A stretch of 64,000 nt of DNA from Intrasporangiaceae bacterium (GCA_021324575.1 JAJPIW010000027.1:26472-90471), one strand, 5' to 3'. Positions 20,827-30,387 are shown, counted from the stretch's first letter. Notes: generated from the letters alone by a model not told the origin. A program made the numbers and translations.

Positions 20827-21987
20827 CTAGGAGGTCGAGGGGACGGCCGACGGGGTCGGGGCGATGAGCTGCCACCAGGGGTCGACGTCGGCGGGCGAGG
20901 TGGGGTCGACCCGCTCGCCCGGTCGCGGGACGAGGATGCGGACGTCGCGGGCCTTGGCCTCGGCCCAGAGCCGGTCGACCGGCTCGGCCCACGGGTGCGG
21001 GGCGAGCCGGAAGGTCCCCCAGTGGACCGGGATCACGACGCGCGCGCCGACGTCGAGGGCGGTCGCGATCCCCTCCTCGGGGGTCATGTGGATCTCCGGC
21101 CAGCCCTCGGAGTAGGCGCCGACCTGGATGAGCGCGAGGTCGAACGGCCCATGGGCAGAACCGATCTCGGCGAACCCGTCGAAGTAGCCGCCGTCGCCGG
21201 AGTAGAAGACGCGGTGGGTGTCGCTCGCGATGACCCACGAGGCCCACAGGGTCCGGTCGCGGTCGCGCAGGCTGCGGCCGGAGAAGTGCTGGGCCGGCGT
21301 ACAGACCAGCTGGATCCCGGCGACCGACGTCGACTCGTCCCAGTCCAGCTCGGTGATCCGCTTGACCGGCACGGCCCAGGACTCCAGGTGCGCGCCGATC
21401 CCGAGCGGGACGACGAACTGGGCTTCGGTCGAGGCGGCGAGCGCCTTGATGGTCGGCATGTCGAGGTGGTCGTAGTGGTCGTGGCTGACGAGGACGACGT
21501 CGATCGGCGGCAGGTCCGCCAAGGCGACGGGCACCTCGTGCAGCCGTTTGGGCCCGACGAGCGAGGACGGCGAGCAGCGGTCGCTCCACACCGGGTCGAT
21601 GAGGACGCGGCGGTCGTCGAGCTCGACGAGGGTGGTAGCGTGGCCGAGCCAGGTGACCCGCAGCCCGTCGGTGGAGCCAGCGTCCGAACCCGCCCCAAAC
21701 GTGGCGGCCGTGTCGTGGACGAGCGGCACGGGCAGTCGCGGGACCCGCTCCTCCTTGTTCGTCGCCAGCTGCCGCAGCGTCGCACTCATCGGGGTCGCCT
21801 CGCGCGGCGGGTGCGGCCGGTTGTGGAACTGCCCCGCGGCATACTGCGGGCTCTTCTCGACCCGCTCGCGTCGGGCGCCGGTCGCGGCCGCCCCGAACTG
21901 GCTCGGCAGCTCGCGCGCCGCCCAGAGCAGGGCCGCGAGCCCGCCCATCCCCGCCACTGCCGCACTCGTGCGGGCACTCCGGCTCAT
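20827..21987 (-). CDS. MBL-fold metallo-hydrolase (NAPE-PLD/UlaG-like)
   Basis: This 386-residue protein has an N-terminal hydrophobic stretch (about residues 8-30), possibly an anchor or signal. The metallo-beta-lactamase fold follows, with TWLGHATTLVEL, VSHDHYDHLDMPTI (the HxHxDH metal motif), SGDGGYFDGF and VIPVHWGTFRLAPHPW. This pattern matches the NAPE-phospholipase D-like/UlaG-like group, whose bacterial substrates are mostly unknown. I chose ATG 21987, which follows GGAG by 8 bases, over a TTG start 45 bp upstream. It ends at the shared terminator. Confidence 0.85.
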   Translation of the reverse strand: MSRSARTSAAVAGMGGLAALLWAARELPSQFGAAATGARRERVEKSPQYAAGQFHNRPHPPREATPMSATLRQLATNKEERVPRLPVPLVHDTAATFGAGSDAGSTDGLRVTWLGHATTLVELDDRRVLIDPVWSDRCSPSSLVGPKRLHEVPVALADLPPIDVVLVSHDHYDHLDMPTIKALAASTEAQFVVPLGIGAHLESWAVPVKRITELDWDESTSVAGIQLVCTPAQHFSGRSLRDRDRTLWASWVIASDTHRVFYSGDGGYFDGFAEIGSAHGPFDLALIQVGAYSEGWPEIHMTPEEGIATALDVGARVVIPVHWGTFRLAPHPWAEPVDRLWAEAKARDVRILVPRPGERVDPTSPADVDPWWQLIAPTPSAVPSTS

Positions 21988-22092
21988 CGCTTCACTCCAG
22001 GTCGTTCGAGGGATGTCATATGCCGTGTGCAACGGTCACGCCATCGGTGCTGTTCCGATTCTCCGCCTCCAAAGACAACCGGAGACCAACGT

Positions 22093-22127
22093 GGGGTGGC
22101 CGGAACTCCTCGAGTCCCGGCCACCCC
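22093..22127 (-). terminator. terminator downstream of the ABC binding protein
   Basis: GGGGTGGCCGG and CCGGCCACCCC form a perfect 11-bp stem around a 13-base loop, 23 bp beyond the stop of the minus-strand binding-protein gene. Confidence 0.7.
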
Positions 22128-22149
22128 TCAGCGCGGGTGGGACCTGTCG

Positions 22150-23877
22150 TCAGCTCGTCCTGACGCCGATCACGCCGAGGTCGGGGTACATGTTGCTCGC
22201 CGGGTCGACGAGGTAGTTGGTGACGTCGGACCCGCGCAGCAGGTAGAACCGGCTGATGTCGAGCGGGATGTAGGCGACGGTCTCGCCGAGGTACTTGTCC
22301 AGCTCGGCGTATGCCGCGTTCTGCTCGGCCGCCGTCGGCTTGCTCGCCGCCTCGTCCATCATCTGGTTGGCCTTGTCGTCCTTGAAGTTGCCGTAGTCCT
22401 GGCCGTTGGTCTTGGCATTGAGGTTGACTCGGCTGTCGAACAGCGGCGGGATGACGGTCGAGATGCCCGGCCAGTCAGCGCCCCAGCCACCCCACAGGAC
22501 GTCGCCGCCCTTGTAGTTCACGTCCTGCACGACGTCGTAGTACGTGCTCGTGAGCGAAACAAGGGTGGTCTTGAACCCGGCCTTGTCCCAGCCGTCCTTG
22601 AGGGCAGCGAAGGAGTTGTCGGCGGTCGGAGTGCCACCTTGGTAGGTCACCTTGATCGGGAACGGGATGGGTACCCCGGCCGACTCCAGGAGCGCCTTGG
22701 CCGCCGCCGGGTCGCCCCCGTCGGGCGCCGTGAAGGCCGGGTTGGCGACATAGCCCGGGTTCGCCGGGTTGACGATCGACTTGGAGGGGACCGACGCCTT
22801 GTCGCCGCCGAGGGCAGCCGAGTAGGCGGTCTTGTTGGTGGCCAAGGCCAGGGCCTGTCGCACCTTGACGTTGGTCATCGTGTTGAAGTTGGGGACGAGG
22901 TAGTTGGCGTAGGGCGAGTTGACGTTGACGGCCCGACTGGCCACCGGCCCGGTGATCTGGTTGTAGAACGCCGGCGGGATGACCCGGTCGGTGACCGCGG
23001 TCTTGTCGTTGCCCGAGTCGGCGAGCAGCCGCTGGGTGATGATCTCGTTGGTGAGGCCCTCGACGAAGACGATCTTGTCGGGCAGGGCGGCCCGGTTGCC
23101 GTCGGTCTTCGGGTCGTACTGGTCGTTGCGGACGAACGTGCCGCCGGTGCCCTTGGTCCAGGTGCCCTGGATCTTGTAGGGGCCGTCGGAGAAGACCGCG
23201 TAGTTGGACTTGTCACCCTGGTCCTGGTCCTTGCGGTAAGGGTCGAAGAACCTCAGCGAGGCGATGGCGAGCGGGAAGTCCGCCCACGGCTTCTCGAAGT
23301 TGTAGGTGATCGTCCTGCCCGAGCAGGTGACCGCCTTGTCGAAGGCGGCCTGGCCCGCTGGCGTCGCCTTGTAGGGACCGGGGTAGACCTTGGCGACCGA
23401 CGGCAGGTAGCCCAGCTGGTAGTTCGGGCCGCCGGTGATGACGTCCGAGGCGAAGGAGCGCTCGAGGCCGTACTTGAGGTCATCGCAGGTGACCTCCTTG
23501 CCGTCCTGCCACTTGACGCCGTCCTTGAGGGTGAACGTCCAGGTCTTGGCGCCGTTGGTCGACTTGCCGGTGTCGGTGGCGAGGTCGGGGATCGGGGTGA
23601 CCGCCTTCTTCTCGTCGGCGGTGGCGGGGTACTGGACCAGGCCGCGCGACCACATCCGGCTCATGTCGGTCAGGTCGCGGCCGATGTAGGTGCGCTGCGG
23701 GTCGAGGTGCTCGGCCGGGCGCTTGGTCAGGTAGTAGAGCGTGCCGCCCTTGGCGGTGCTCGTGCCGCCATGCGCGGAGGACGAGGCTGGGCCGGTCGTG
23801 CCACCGCCGCAGGCGGCGACGGACAGGACGACGCCGGTTGAAAGGGCAACGAGCCCTACCCTCTTCATGCTGTTCAC
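22150..23877 (-). CDS. ABC transporter substrate-binding lipoprotein, peptide type (SBP_bac_5)
   Basis: This 575-residue lipoprotein has a signal peptide with the lipobox VAAC (cysteine about residue 23), then a Gly/Ser/Thr-rich linker. The family-5 solute-binding fold follows: LDPQRTYIGRDLTDMSRMWSR-like start, WTFTLKDGVKWQDGKEVT, FSDGPYKI near 230 and VRQALALATNK near 345. The GTG start follows AAGGAG by 5 bases. Such proteins deliver oligopeptides, nickel or other small molecules to an ABC importer. No permease or ATPase gene is adjacent, so it is an orphan here and its ligand is open. Confidence 0.9.
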   Translation of the reverse strand: MNSMKRVGLVALSTGVVLSVAACGGGTTGPASSSAHGGTSTAKGGTLYYLTKRPAEHLDPQRTYIGRDLTDMSRMWSRGLVQYPATADEKKAVTPIPDLATDTGKSTNGAKTWTFTLKDGVKWQDGKEVTCDDLKYGLERSFASDVITGGPNYQLGYLPSVAKVYPGPYKATPAGQAAFDKAVTCSGRTITYNFEKPWADFPLAIASLRFFDPYRKDQDQGDKSNYAVFSDGPYKIQGTWTKGTGGTFVRNDQYDPKTDGNRAALPDKIVFVEGLTNEIITQRLLADSGNDKTAVTDRVIPPAFYNQITGPVASRAVNVNSPYANYLVPNFNTMTNVKVRQALALATNKTAYSAALGGDKASVPSKSIVNPANPGYVANPAFTAPDGGDPAAAKALLESAGVPIPFPIKVTYQGGTPTADNSFAALKDGWDKAGFKTTLVSLTSTYYDVVQDVNYKGGDVLWGGWGADWPGISTVIPPLFDSRVNLNAKTNGQDYGNFKDDKANQMMDEAASKPTAAEQNAAYAELDKYLGETVAYIPLDISRFYLLRGSDVTNYLVDPASNMYPDLGVIGVRTS

Positions 23878-24080
23878 GGGAGCTCCTTAGGGGTTCCAGG
23901 TTGATGGGCCTCGGGGCCGGGTTGACGAGGGCTCTTCGTCGCACCGGCCCCGACACGCGCAACCCTGCGTCGGCGGCGGCCGCGGAACCAACCATTTAGG
24001 CGACACCAAATCCATTGCGGCACAATGCGATTCAAGTTCGCACTGTTACCGCGCTGTGACCTCACACGGTTATCGGGTCG

Positions 24081-25121
24081 TTACCTCATGCGGGGTTGCG
24101 GGAGCCGCGACGGGCTCGACCCCTCGCCGAACGCCGGCCCGGTCGCCGACTCCTGGGCCGCGATCATGGAGGCCGCGAGGGCGGTCTGCCGGTAGAGCAC
24201 GCTGCGCCCGGACCGCCAGCTGCGCACCAGCCCGGCGGACCGCAGGACCATGAGGTGCTGGCTCACCGAGCCGGGCGTCTGGTCGATCTGTCGGGCGATC
24301 TGGGTCGTGGACATCGGGATGGCCGTATGCCGGAGAACCGCGGCTCGCGTCCTTCCGAGCAGCGAGACGAGGTGGTCGTCGTCGCTCGTGTCCTCCTCGG
24401 CCAGACCCTCCCATACCCGCCCGACTCCGCGCGCGGCATACACGAGCCGGTATCCCTCGGCGTGCTCGTCGACGATGAGGTCGGGGTAGGCGAAGACCGA
24501 GGGGGTGAGGGTCATCTGGCCGGCTTCGTACTCGCCCGAGGTGTGGTGCGGCTTGTCGATGTAGAGCCGGCCGGGGCCGAGCGAGACCTCGGGGTGCAGG
24601 TCGGTGAGCAGGCCGAGCAGCCCGTCGTTGACAAGTGCGCCGACCCGGTGCGAGACGTCGTCCTCGAGGACGGCGCACATCCGCGGCCAGAACGGCATGA
24701 CCGCGGCGTCCCAGTAGTCCCACATCGTCTCGGCCAGCCGCGCCATCCCGCCGCCGCCGGGGGCGAAGAGCTCCCGCACCCGCCGGGGCTCGCCCCGCCC
24801 ATCCCACACGTCGCGCAGGTCATCACGGAGCTCGTCGCGGTCGCTGGCGGCGAGGGTCTGCAGCTGGCTCTCGATGGTGGTGTCCGGCCTGCCGCCGGGC
24901 ATCAGGCCTGACGCGATCCACTTGCCGGGCGGGGCGAGCGCCTGGAGCAGCTCGACGTCGACGCCCTCCAGTCGGGTGCGCGCCTCCCGGATCCACGGCG
25001 TGTGCGGGTGGGCAGCCATCGGGCAGGCGAGGAGCCGGACGCTCAGGGTCAGCTCGGCCATCGGCGAGAACGCGAAGCGCGTGTTGCCCAGGACCTCGCC
25101 GCTGAGGATCAAGGTGATCAC
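24081..25121 (-). CDS. DUF5937/ArsR-type winged-helix regulator
   Basis: This 346-residue protein has an N-terminal part of about 240 residues that matches actinobacterial DUF5937 proteins in layout (AELTLSVRLLACP, then WIREAR near residue 45). A C-terminal ArsR-like winged helix follows at about 250-330 (LLGRTRAAVLRHTA, MSTTQIARQIDQTPGSVSQH, GLVRSWRSGRSVLYR). No metal-binding cysteine cluster is visible, so it is probably not a metal sensor. It is a single gene reading away from the tRNA. The GTG start lies 4 bases after GAGGAGG. Target and signal are unknown. Confidence 0.8.
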   Translation of the reverse strand: MITLILSGEVLGNTRFAFSPMAELTLSVRLLACPMAAHPHTPWIREARTRLEGVDVELLQALAPPGKWIASGLMPGGRPDTTIESQLQTLAASDRDELRDDLRDVWDGRGEPRRVRELFAPGGGGMARLAETMWDYWDAAVMPFWPRMCAVLEDDVSHRVGALVNDGLLGLLTDLHPEVSLGPGRLYIDKPHHTSGEYEAGQMTLTPSVFAYPDLIVDEHAEGYRLVYAARGVGRVWEGLAEEDTSDDDHLVSLLGRTRAAVLRHTAIPMSTTQIARQIDQTPGSVSQHLMVLRSAGLVRSWRSGRSVLYRQTALAASMIAAQESATGPAFGEGSSPSRLPQPRMR

Positions 25122-25367
25122 GGTGCCTCCTCGTCCTCGGCTGTTCAGCGCTGATGGGCTGCACGCGTGGTGCCTCCTGTCCGACCCTGGAGGCGACCGT
25201 GCGTCCCACTGTCATTGTCTGGGTGCATGGTCACGTCGAGGCCGCGCCTCTGCAACGATTCACCTCCGCCTAAAGGGTCGGGTTGGTTGCTGAGGTGGCT
25301 GCGTCGGGCTGCGTTGGGGCTGCACGACGGGGCGGCGGACGGCCGCGGAGTCGCGTCGGGGTTCCTG

Positions 25368-25373
25368 TATAGT
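25368..25373 (+). promoter_or_regulatory. candidate -10 box of the tRNA-Phe gene
   Basis: In the 318-bp gap between the DUF5937 gene and the tRNA, TATAGT lies 67 bp upstream of the tRNA 5' end in a TGTATAGTC context, an extended -10 form. I do not see a good -35 box. The rest of the gap shows nothing I can name. Confidence 0.4.
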
Positions 25374-25439
25374 CATGCCCGGCCGGAGCGATCCGGCCAT
25401 CGGTTTGCGCAGATTCGACTTCGGCTCGCGCGCAGGCAC

Positions 25440-25516
25440 GGCCAGGTAGCTCAGTTGGTACGAGCGTCCGACTGAAAATCGGAAGGTCGGCGGTTCGACC
25501 CCGCCCCTGGCCACCA
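25440..25516 (+). tRNA. tRNA-Phe (GAA)
   Basis: It folds as a full cloverleaf. The acceptor arm pairs GGCCAGG with CCTGGCC, the D stem GCTC with GAGC, the anticodon stem TCCGA with TCGGA and the T stem GGCGG with CCGCC. The 7-base anticodon loop CTGAAAA places GAA at 25474-25476. The 3' CCA is encoded (25514-25516). Mobile-element genes begin just downstream, and tRNA 3' ends are usual integration sites for actinobacterial integrative elements. Confidence 0.97.
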
Positions 25517-25520
25517 CCCG

Positions 25521-25554
25521 AAACCGCAGGTCACGAGCCCGTGACCTGCGGTTT
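25521..25554. terminator. perfect hairpin just after tRNA-Phe
   Basis: AAACCGCAGGTCAC and GTGACCTGCGGTTT pair over 14 bp around the loop GAGCCC, ending in TTTCATCGTTGT. It is placed to terminate the tRNA transcript, and it also lies exactly where an attachment-site arm would be. Confidence 0.75.
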
Positions 25555-25590
25555 CATCGTTGTGGCGCACCCCAGGCCGGGCTCGCTCAG

Positions 25591-25651
25591 TGACCGTGCT
25601 TGACCCTGAATGACCCCGATTGGCCGAGAGATGTTGCACGAGATGTTGCAC
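25591..25651. repeat. short direct repeats in the 393-bp gap after the tRNA
   Basis: The gene-free stretch 25517-25909 holds three TGACC starts at 10-bp steps (25591, 25601, 25611) and a perfect tandem GAGATGTTGCAC (25628-25639 and 25640-25651). Phased short repeats beside a tRNA resemble integrase arm sites, or may be the remains of a lost integrase region. I see no gene here; the ORF antisense to the tRNA is spurious. Confidence 0.55.
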
Positions 25652-25909
25652 GAAACGGACATCGGGCAGTCAGGGCGATCCGCCCATGGTCACCATCCGA
25701 ACATCGGCCGGTAGACCGCCGCGCTCGTCGCGCCTATAGGCGGCGGACCGGACGTCGCCGAGCGTGCACAGGGTTATGGACAGCCCGATCGACAATGGTT
25801 CAAGCGACGCCGCTCATCCTCAGCGGTCGTTGAGTCGACCCCGCCCGCTCTGTGCCCGTCAGCTATTGGCGGGCCCAAGGGACGCGACCACAGCACAGGT
25901 GCGGATCTT

Positions 25910-26446
25910 TCAGCCGGCAATGGTGCAGGTGGCCGAGGCGAACTGTCGCACCAGCGCCTCGGAGGTTGGGAACTGCTGGTAGGTGCCATCGATTAACGCC
26001 GACGTAGCGTCGGGGTCATAGGTCGCAGCGAGTTGCGCTGCAACGGCCGCTCGAATCGCATCCGTGAAGTCCACTGGCAGTTCGCCGAACCTCCAGGCAA
26101 CCAGGATTCCGTTCTGTGCGTCGACCAACAGAACACGCAGGGCCAGTGAGTCGCCGGCTTGTTCGATGAATCCAGTGAGGTCATGCCGCGTGCGGTGAGC
26201 CTCGAAGATCGCGTCTGTCCAGGGCTGGGTGCCGAGCCGGACCCCGAGAAAGAGGCAGTGCGGCGCGGCATCCACGAGAGCGAGCCCGAGTGCGCCCGTC
26301 TGCACGTCCGCGATCTCTTCTGCACTCGGCTCGCCGAGGTACACCACGAGTTCGACGAGCTGCTCCGAGAGGTGCAGTTGCAGACTCTCTGGATACGACG
26401 TGCGAGTCGGGTCGATCCGTTGGCCGAGGGCCAGTGAGTAGTACAT
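25910..26446 (-). CDS. unrecognised 178-residue protein
   Basis: The ATG at 26446 follows AAGGAG by 7 bases; the frame upstream of it overlaps the neighbouring gene and is not used. The protein begins MYYSLALGQRIDPTRTSYP and looks globular and mostly helical/strand mixed. It has an acidic middle (GEPSAEEIADVQTGALGL) and a Trp-rich core (QPWTDAIFEAHRTRHDL). I see no signal peptide, membrane segment or known catalytic motif. It starts 17 bp after the stop of the 528-residue gene and is probably in its operon, suggesting a joint function. Confidence 0.65.
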   Translation of the reverse strand: MYYSLALGQRIDPTRTSYPESLQLHLSEQLVELVVYLGEPSAEEIADVQTGALGLALVDAAPHCLFLGVRLGTQPWTDAIFEAHRTRHDLTGFIEQAGDSLALRVLLVDAQNGILVAWRFGELPVDFTDAIRAAVAAQLAATYDPDATSALIDGTYQQFPTSEALVRQFASATCTIAG

Positions 26447-26463
26447 GGGCCCGCTCCTTGCGG

Positions 26464-28050
26464 CTAAATGATGACGATGGGAGTCGAGTTCGCCCAGAGG
26501 GGCGGGTCGGTGTGAATCGCGTAGAGGGGGTCCTTCGAGACACGTTGGGTCCGGCGAACCGTATCCCACAGCGCGTGGGCCGCTCCCGCGGTCGTGGCCA
26601 CCTTGCTGGCCGTATCTGGGTCTGATGCGACGAGCCATACGCGATGCCGGCTTGCTCCCGAGACGTGCAAGTCGGACAGGACTCTGCGGGCCTCATCCTG
26701 AAGCCCCCGGAGGACTCGATCACGCATCTCGGATGCGAGCCGTTGAATGGCCTCGTGGTCAGGGTCCCCGGGGTCGAAGATGTCCAGATCTGTGGTCTTG
26801 GCACGCCGTGGTTGCTTGTACTTCGCATCTCCGAGGAATGACACGCGCACCCGATCGACATGCCCGTTCGTGGCCTCGGCAAGCAGGTCAGAGACGTGGT
26901 TCCGGACGCCGAGAAGGGGGTCGCCGTCACCAAAGTTGAGGGGCGACACCAGGTCGAGCGTCAGGCCCACCCGTCGCACGAGAGTGTCGCGCCAGACGGT
27001 GCCGAGGTCGTTGTCGGTCTCCTCCAACCAGGGTCCCAGCCGATCCGTCCACAGTCGTCGGAGGCGCACCGAGATCGTCACGGGGTCGAGGTCCCGGTTC
27101 CGGACGGTCGTTCGCGTGGTCTTCGCGGCGGTCTCCTGGGTGGGACTCGGGGCCGGCCGTGACTCTGAAGACGCTCGGCTCAGCCTAGTGGCGGACGCCG
27201 GGGGCATGGCCGGGTGACTTCCCTCAAGCGCGGTGCGCACGAGATCAACCTCGTAGACAGTGAAGGATTTCATCACCGTTACAAGGGACGTCCTGTGCTC
27301 AGCGACAATCCGCCACGCATCAACAAAGCCCTTGCGACGCTCCGGTGCCTGCTCCAAGGCCGCCTCGCAGAGACGTTCGAGTTTGCGGTCGAGCCGGATC
27401 ACGTATGCCATGTCCTCGCCGACGACCTGGATATGTCCCGGCATATCGCCAAGCCTCCTCTGGGTGGCGAGGAGTTGTGGATCACGACCCGCCTGCCAAG
27501 AAAGGGTCGCCAAGATCGTCTGCACGACGTCGCTTTCGTCCATCGCGAGGTATGTATCCATGAGGCTCACGTACGCCTCGAACGGTTCGGGGTTGAGTGC
27601 ATCGAGGTATTCGAGCATTCGCGAGTCGGCAATCTTCCATCGTGTGGCCAGCTCAATGTGCTTCACCAAGGGCGCCACGCGGGACGTTCGTGCGGCGGCC
27701 CAGGTCTCCGTGAATAAGACCTCGGCGGCGCGGGGATCGTCGGGTATGCCCGCCGGCCAAGTTCCCCGCGAAAGCGCGTCACGAACTGCTTCGACCCGCT
27801 CCACGTCGGCGACGAGCCCTAGGTCCGGACCAAGTCCTACCTCCACCTCAGCAAGGATTCGTTCGTAGTCTTCGCCGTCCGTGATCATGCGAACGCACTT
27901 GGCGATGCTCAGTGCGGAGCTGAGAGGAGCCTCGACCCCCGCCGGGGTCCGCGTGGTCTCGTCGAAACCCCACACTGACCCCGCCCAGTCCTGAAGGCCC
28001 CAGGCCAGTTGGCCGAGCCAGAACCATCGGGTCTCGTCCAGTTCCCTCAT
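26464..28050 (-). CDS. unrecognised 528-residue protein
   Basis: I do not recognise this protein. The N-terminal half (about residues 1-285) is helical and acidic, with RWFWLGQLAWGLQDWAG at the start. Residues about 290-320 are a Ser/Pro/Thr/Arg-rich linker. The C-terminal half (about 325-528) has LWTDRLGPWLEETDNDLG, a basic patch near LGDAKYKQPRRAKTTDLDIF, and a strand-rich end. No Walker or nuclease motif is evident. It lies between the HelD-like gene (63 bp upstream) and the 178-residue gene on the same strand, so an operon of three is likely. Third-position GC is lower than in the chromosomal part. Confidence 0.65.
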   Translation of the reverse strand: MRELDETRWFWLGQLAWGLQDWAGSVWGFDETTRTPAGVEAPLSSALSIAKCVRMITDGEDYERILAEVEVGLGPDLGLVADVERVEAVRDALSRGTWPAGIPDDPRAAEVLFTETWAAARTSRVAPLVKHIELATRWKIADSRMLEYLDALNPEPFEAYVSLMDTYLAMDESDVVQTILATLSWQAGRDPQLLATQRRLGDMPGHIQVVGEDMAYVIRLDRKLERLCEAALEQAPERRKGFVDAWRIVAEHRTSLVTVMKSFTVYEVDLVRTALEGSHPAMPPASATRLSRASSESRPAPSPTQETAAKTTRTTVRNRDLDPVTISVRLRRLWTDRLGPWLEETDNDLGTVWRDTLVRRVGLTLDLVSPLNFGDGDPLLGVRNHVSDLLAEATNGHVDRVRVSFLGDAKYKQPRRAKTTDLDIFDPGDPDHEAIQRLASEMRDRVLRGLQDEARRVLSDLHVSGASRHRVWLVASDPDTASKVATTAGAAHALWDTVRRTQRVSKDPLYAIHTDPPLWANSTPIVII

Positions 28051-28113
28051 GCGCCGATCTCAGGCTTCGCCATCGCTCCTCCGATCCCGAGGTTCGGTTG
28101 GGGGCCCGGCTCG

Positions 28114-30387
28114 TCAAACATCGTCATCGACGCCAAGCTCCTCGATGATCGCTTGGACTACGGCATTGAACGAAGCTGGCGCCACTGTCTCTCGGATCAC
28201 GGCGGCCATCTCAACAGCCAGCGCCCTGGCTGCGATGCCCCGCAGCGAGTCTCTGCTTGTTCCCGCTGGTTTGGAGTTGCCGCGGACCGCAACAGGCGAA
28301 GCGGAGGCAGCGGGACCTTTCTCCAGCCCCAGCGTCATTGCATCTGGAGGGCCTGCCACTTGCCCCTCGTCGTCGAATGGTTCCTCGACCACGCCAGGGA
28401 GGGGAAGGAAGGCCCGATCCTGGACGACGTCGAGATGGTGCGTGGTTCGGGTCAACGCGATGTAAAGCAGGCGCATCCCCAAAGGGGACTCGGATATGGC
28501 GGCCGGGTCGACCAGCACGACGGCGTCGAACTCAAGGCCCTTGGACTCGCCCGGCTCCAGCAAGGTGATCGCGGTGCCGAGGGCACCGTCGGAGGCTCTG
28601 GCGAAGTTCACATCGCCCCAAGTCAGCTCGTCCGCGATCGCGCGGTAGACCGGCTGGGGCGCGATGATGCCTACGTACAGGCCCTTTGATGCGTGCTCAC
28701 GGGCCAGTCCAACTGTCTCGGTCACGAACTCCTCCCGCGACACCTCGTGAATCCTTGGGTTGGTCGGGCCCTCGCGTACGGGAATCGGAGCCACTGCATC
28801 GGCGCCGGTGGCCTCCAGGACTGGGGCAGCGAGCTCGAAGACCTGCTTGGGAACGCGATATCCCCACTCGAGTTCTTGGATATCGGTCGGGAGCTCGGAG
28901 CCGCCCATCCGATCCGTGACTTCCTGCCACGTCGATGCCGCCCAGTCCGACGTCCCTTGTGCAATGTCGCCTACGACCGTCACCGCACCGACCCGTGAGC
29001 GGCGCATGACCGCGCGCCATTGCATGGGCGACAGATCTTGGCCCTCATCGACGATGACGAGGCGGTAGGTCCGCGGCGTGCCGGACAACAACCACTGCAC
29101 CTCGTCGAGGAGCGCGATGTCTGCCTCGGTCCAGGTCTCGTCCGCTAGTCGCGCTGCCGCTTGCCGATAGAGCAGGTTGATCTCCGAGACTCTGAACTCA
29201 TCACCGCCCACGGCGAGCAGTCGGTCCTTTGACCCCAACAAGTCTTGGAGGAAGGCCGGAGCCGTGAGGGTAGGCCAAGCGCGATCCAGGACAAGGTCGA
29301 GAGCAGAGCCCAGGGGTTGGCGACCCCTTGCAGCCGATGTCACCAAGGACGCCAGCGTTGCCCGTACCTGTCCGCGCCCCGCCAGGTACGTCGTGCGGTT
29401 GGCGCGCGCGTCTCTAATGGCCGTATTGAGCGGGTCCGTCGCGACCTCGACTGCCTCGGAACCAGCTCCGACCCTGATCGTCGCGTCGGCCAGGACCCGG
29501 GTTCGGCGAATGAGGGCTCTCTGCAGCAACAACTTCATTCGCTCGTCGCCCTTGAGGCGAGCGACGGCCGGGGCTTCGTCGCGAGTGGCACGGACATCTC
29601 CCATGAGTCGGTGCAGGTCTCCGTGGGCAAGAGTGTCGTCTCCAAGGGTTGGGAGCACGCGCCGGATGTAGCGCGAGAAGGCCTCGGAGGGTCCGATGAC
29701 CAAGACATCACTGGGCTCGAGCTCTTCTCGGTAGTTGAACAACAACCACGAGACCCGGTGCAGCGCAACCGCCGTCTTGCCCGTTCCCGGCCCGCCTTGG
29801 ATGACGAGGCGCGTGTCGAGCGGCGCCCGGATGAGCATGTGCTGGGCTGCGCTTATTGTCTGGACGATCGTGCGCATCTCCGCCGACCGTGAGGCTTCGA
29901 GCTCCCTCAGGAGTGCGTCGAAACTCTCTCCCCGGGCCGCCTCCTCGAGTCGCTCGACGCTCTCCATGACCTGGGCGAACACCACGTCGTCGAACCCAAC
30001 AACATGGTTGCCCTCGGTGCGGAATGTGCGCTTGCGAGTCACTCCATACGGGTCAGTCGGAGTTGCCTCGAAGTACGCAGTCGCTGCCGGGGCACGCCAA
30101 TTGACGACGAGAACGTCGCGATCATCAGTGGTGATACCTACCGCGCCGACATAGATTGAGCCGTCCTCCCGATCGAAGCGGCCGATGGCTACGGGCTCTC
30201 CTGGCCCGGGGATCTTGTCCGCATGCGCGCGACCGTTCCGGCCGACCTCTGCCGCACCCTTGGCGGGACCTGCCGCCGCGAAGCCGGCGGCTAGAAGGCC
30301 AGCTCGGTGCCGCTCTCGGCACTCCGCCGCCTCATCGAAGTGCGCTTGCTCTCGTGCCAACTCAGCGACGTCCACCTCCACAACCAT
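28114..30387 (-). CDS. HelD/HelR-like UvrD-family helicase (RNA polymerase-associated)
   Basis: This 757-residue protein has the architecture of HelD proteins, which bind RNA polymerase and free it from stalled complexes or rifamycins. It starts with a coiled-coil (ELAREQAHFDEAAECRERHR). The 1A domain carries Walker A IQGGPGTGKTAVALHR (lysine about 204) and the Walker B-like VIVDEGQDLSPMQW. Later come GDIAQGT and the LLYIALTRTT motif VI. ATG 30387 lies very close to GGGAGGG; GTG 30381 is better spaced and may be the true start. I see no copy of the rifamycin-associated upstream element known from helR genes. Here it sits in accessory DNA, so a role in phage transcription control is possible. 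Confidence 0.85.
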   Translation of the reverse strand: MVVEVDVAELAREQAHFDEAAECRERHRAGLLAAGFAAAGPAKGAAEVGRNGRAHADKIPGPGEPVAIGRFDREDGSIYVGAVGITTDDRDVLVVNWRAPAATAYFEATPTDPYGVTRKRTFRTEGNHVVGFDDVVFAQVMESVERLEEAARGESFDALLRELEASRSAEMRTIVQTISAAQHMLIRAPLDTRLVIQGGPGTGKTAVALHRVSWLLFNYREELEPSDVLVIGPSEAFSRYIRRVLPTLGDDTLAHGDLHRLMGDVRATRDEAPAVARLKGDERMKLLLQRALIRRTRVLADATIRVGAGSEAVEVATDPLNTAIRDARANRTTYLAGRGQVRATLASLVTSAARGRQPLGSALDLVLDRAWPTLTAPAFLQDLLGSKDRLLAVGGDEFRVSEINLLYRQAAARLADETWTEADIALLDEVQWLLSGTPRTYRLVIVDEGQDLSPMQWRAVMRRSRVGAVTVVGDIAQGTSDWAASTWQEVTDRMGGSELPTDIQELEWGYRVPKQVFELAAPVLEATGADAVAPIPVREGPTNPRIHEVSREEFVTETVGLAREHASKGLYVGIIAPQPVYRAIADELTWGDVNFARASDGALGTAITLLEPGESKGLEFDAVVLVDPAAISESPLGMRLLYIALTRTTHHLDVVQDRAFLPLPGVVEEPFDDEGQVAGPPDAMTLGLEKGPAASASPVAVRGNSKPAGTSRDSLRGIAARALAVEMAAVIRETVAPASFNAVVQAIIEELGVDDDV

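Noticed and set aside
25260..25651. Minus-strand frames across tRNA-Phe with GVEPPTFRFSVGRSYQLSY-like translation
   Set aside because: This is the familiar false protein made by reading a tRNA gene backwards.
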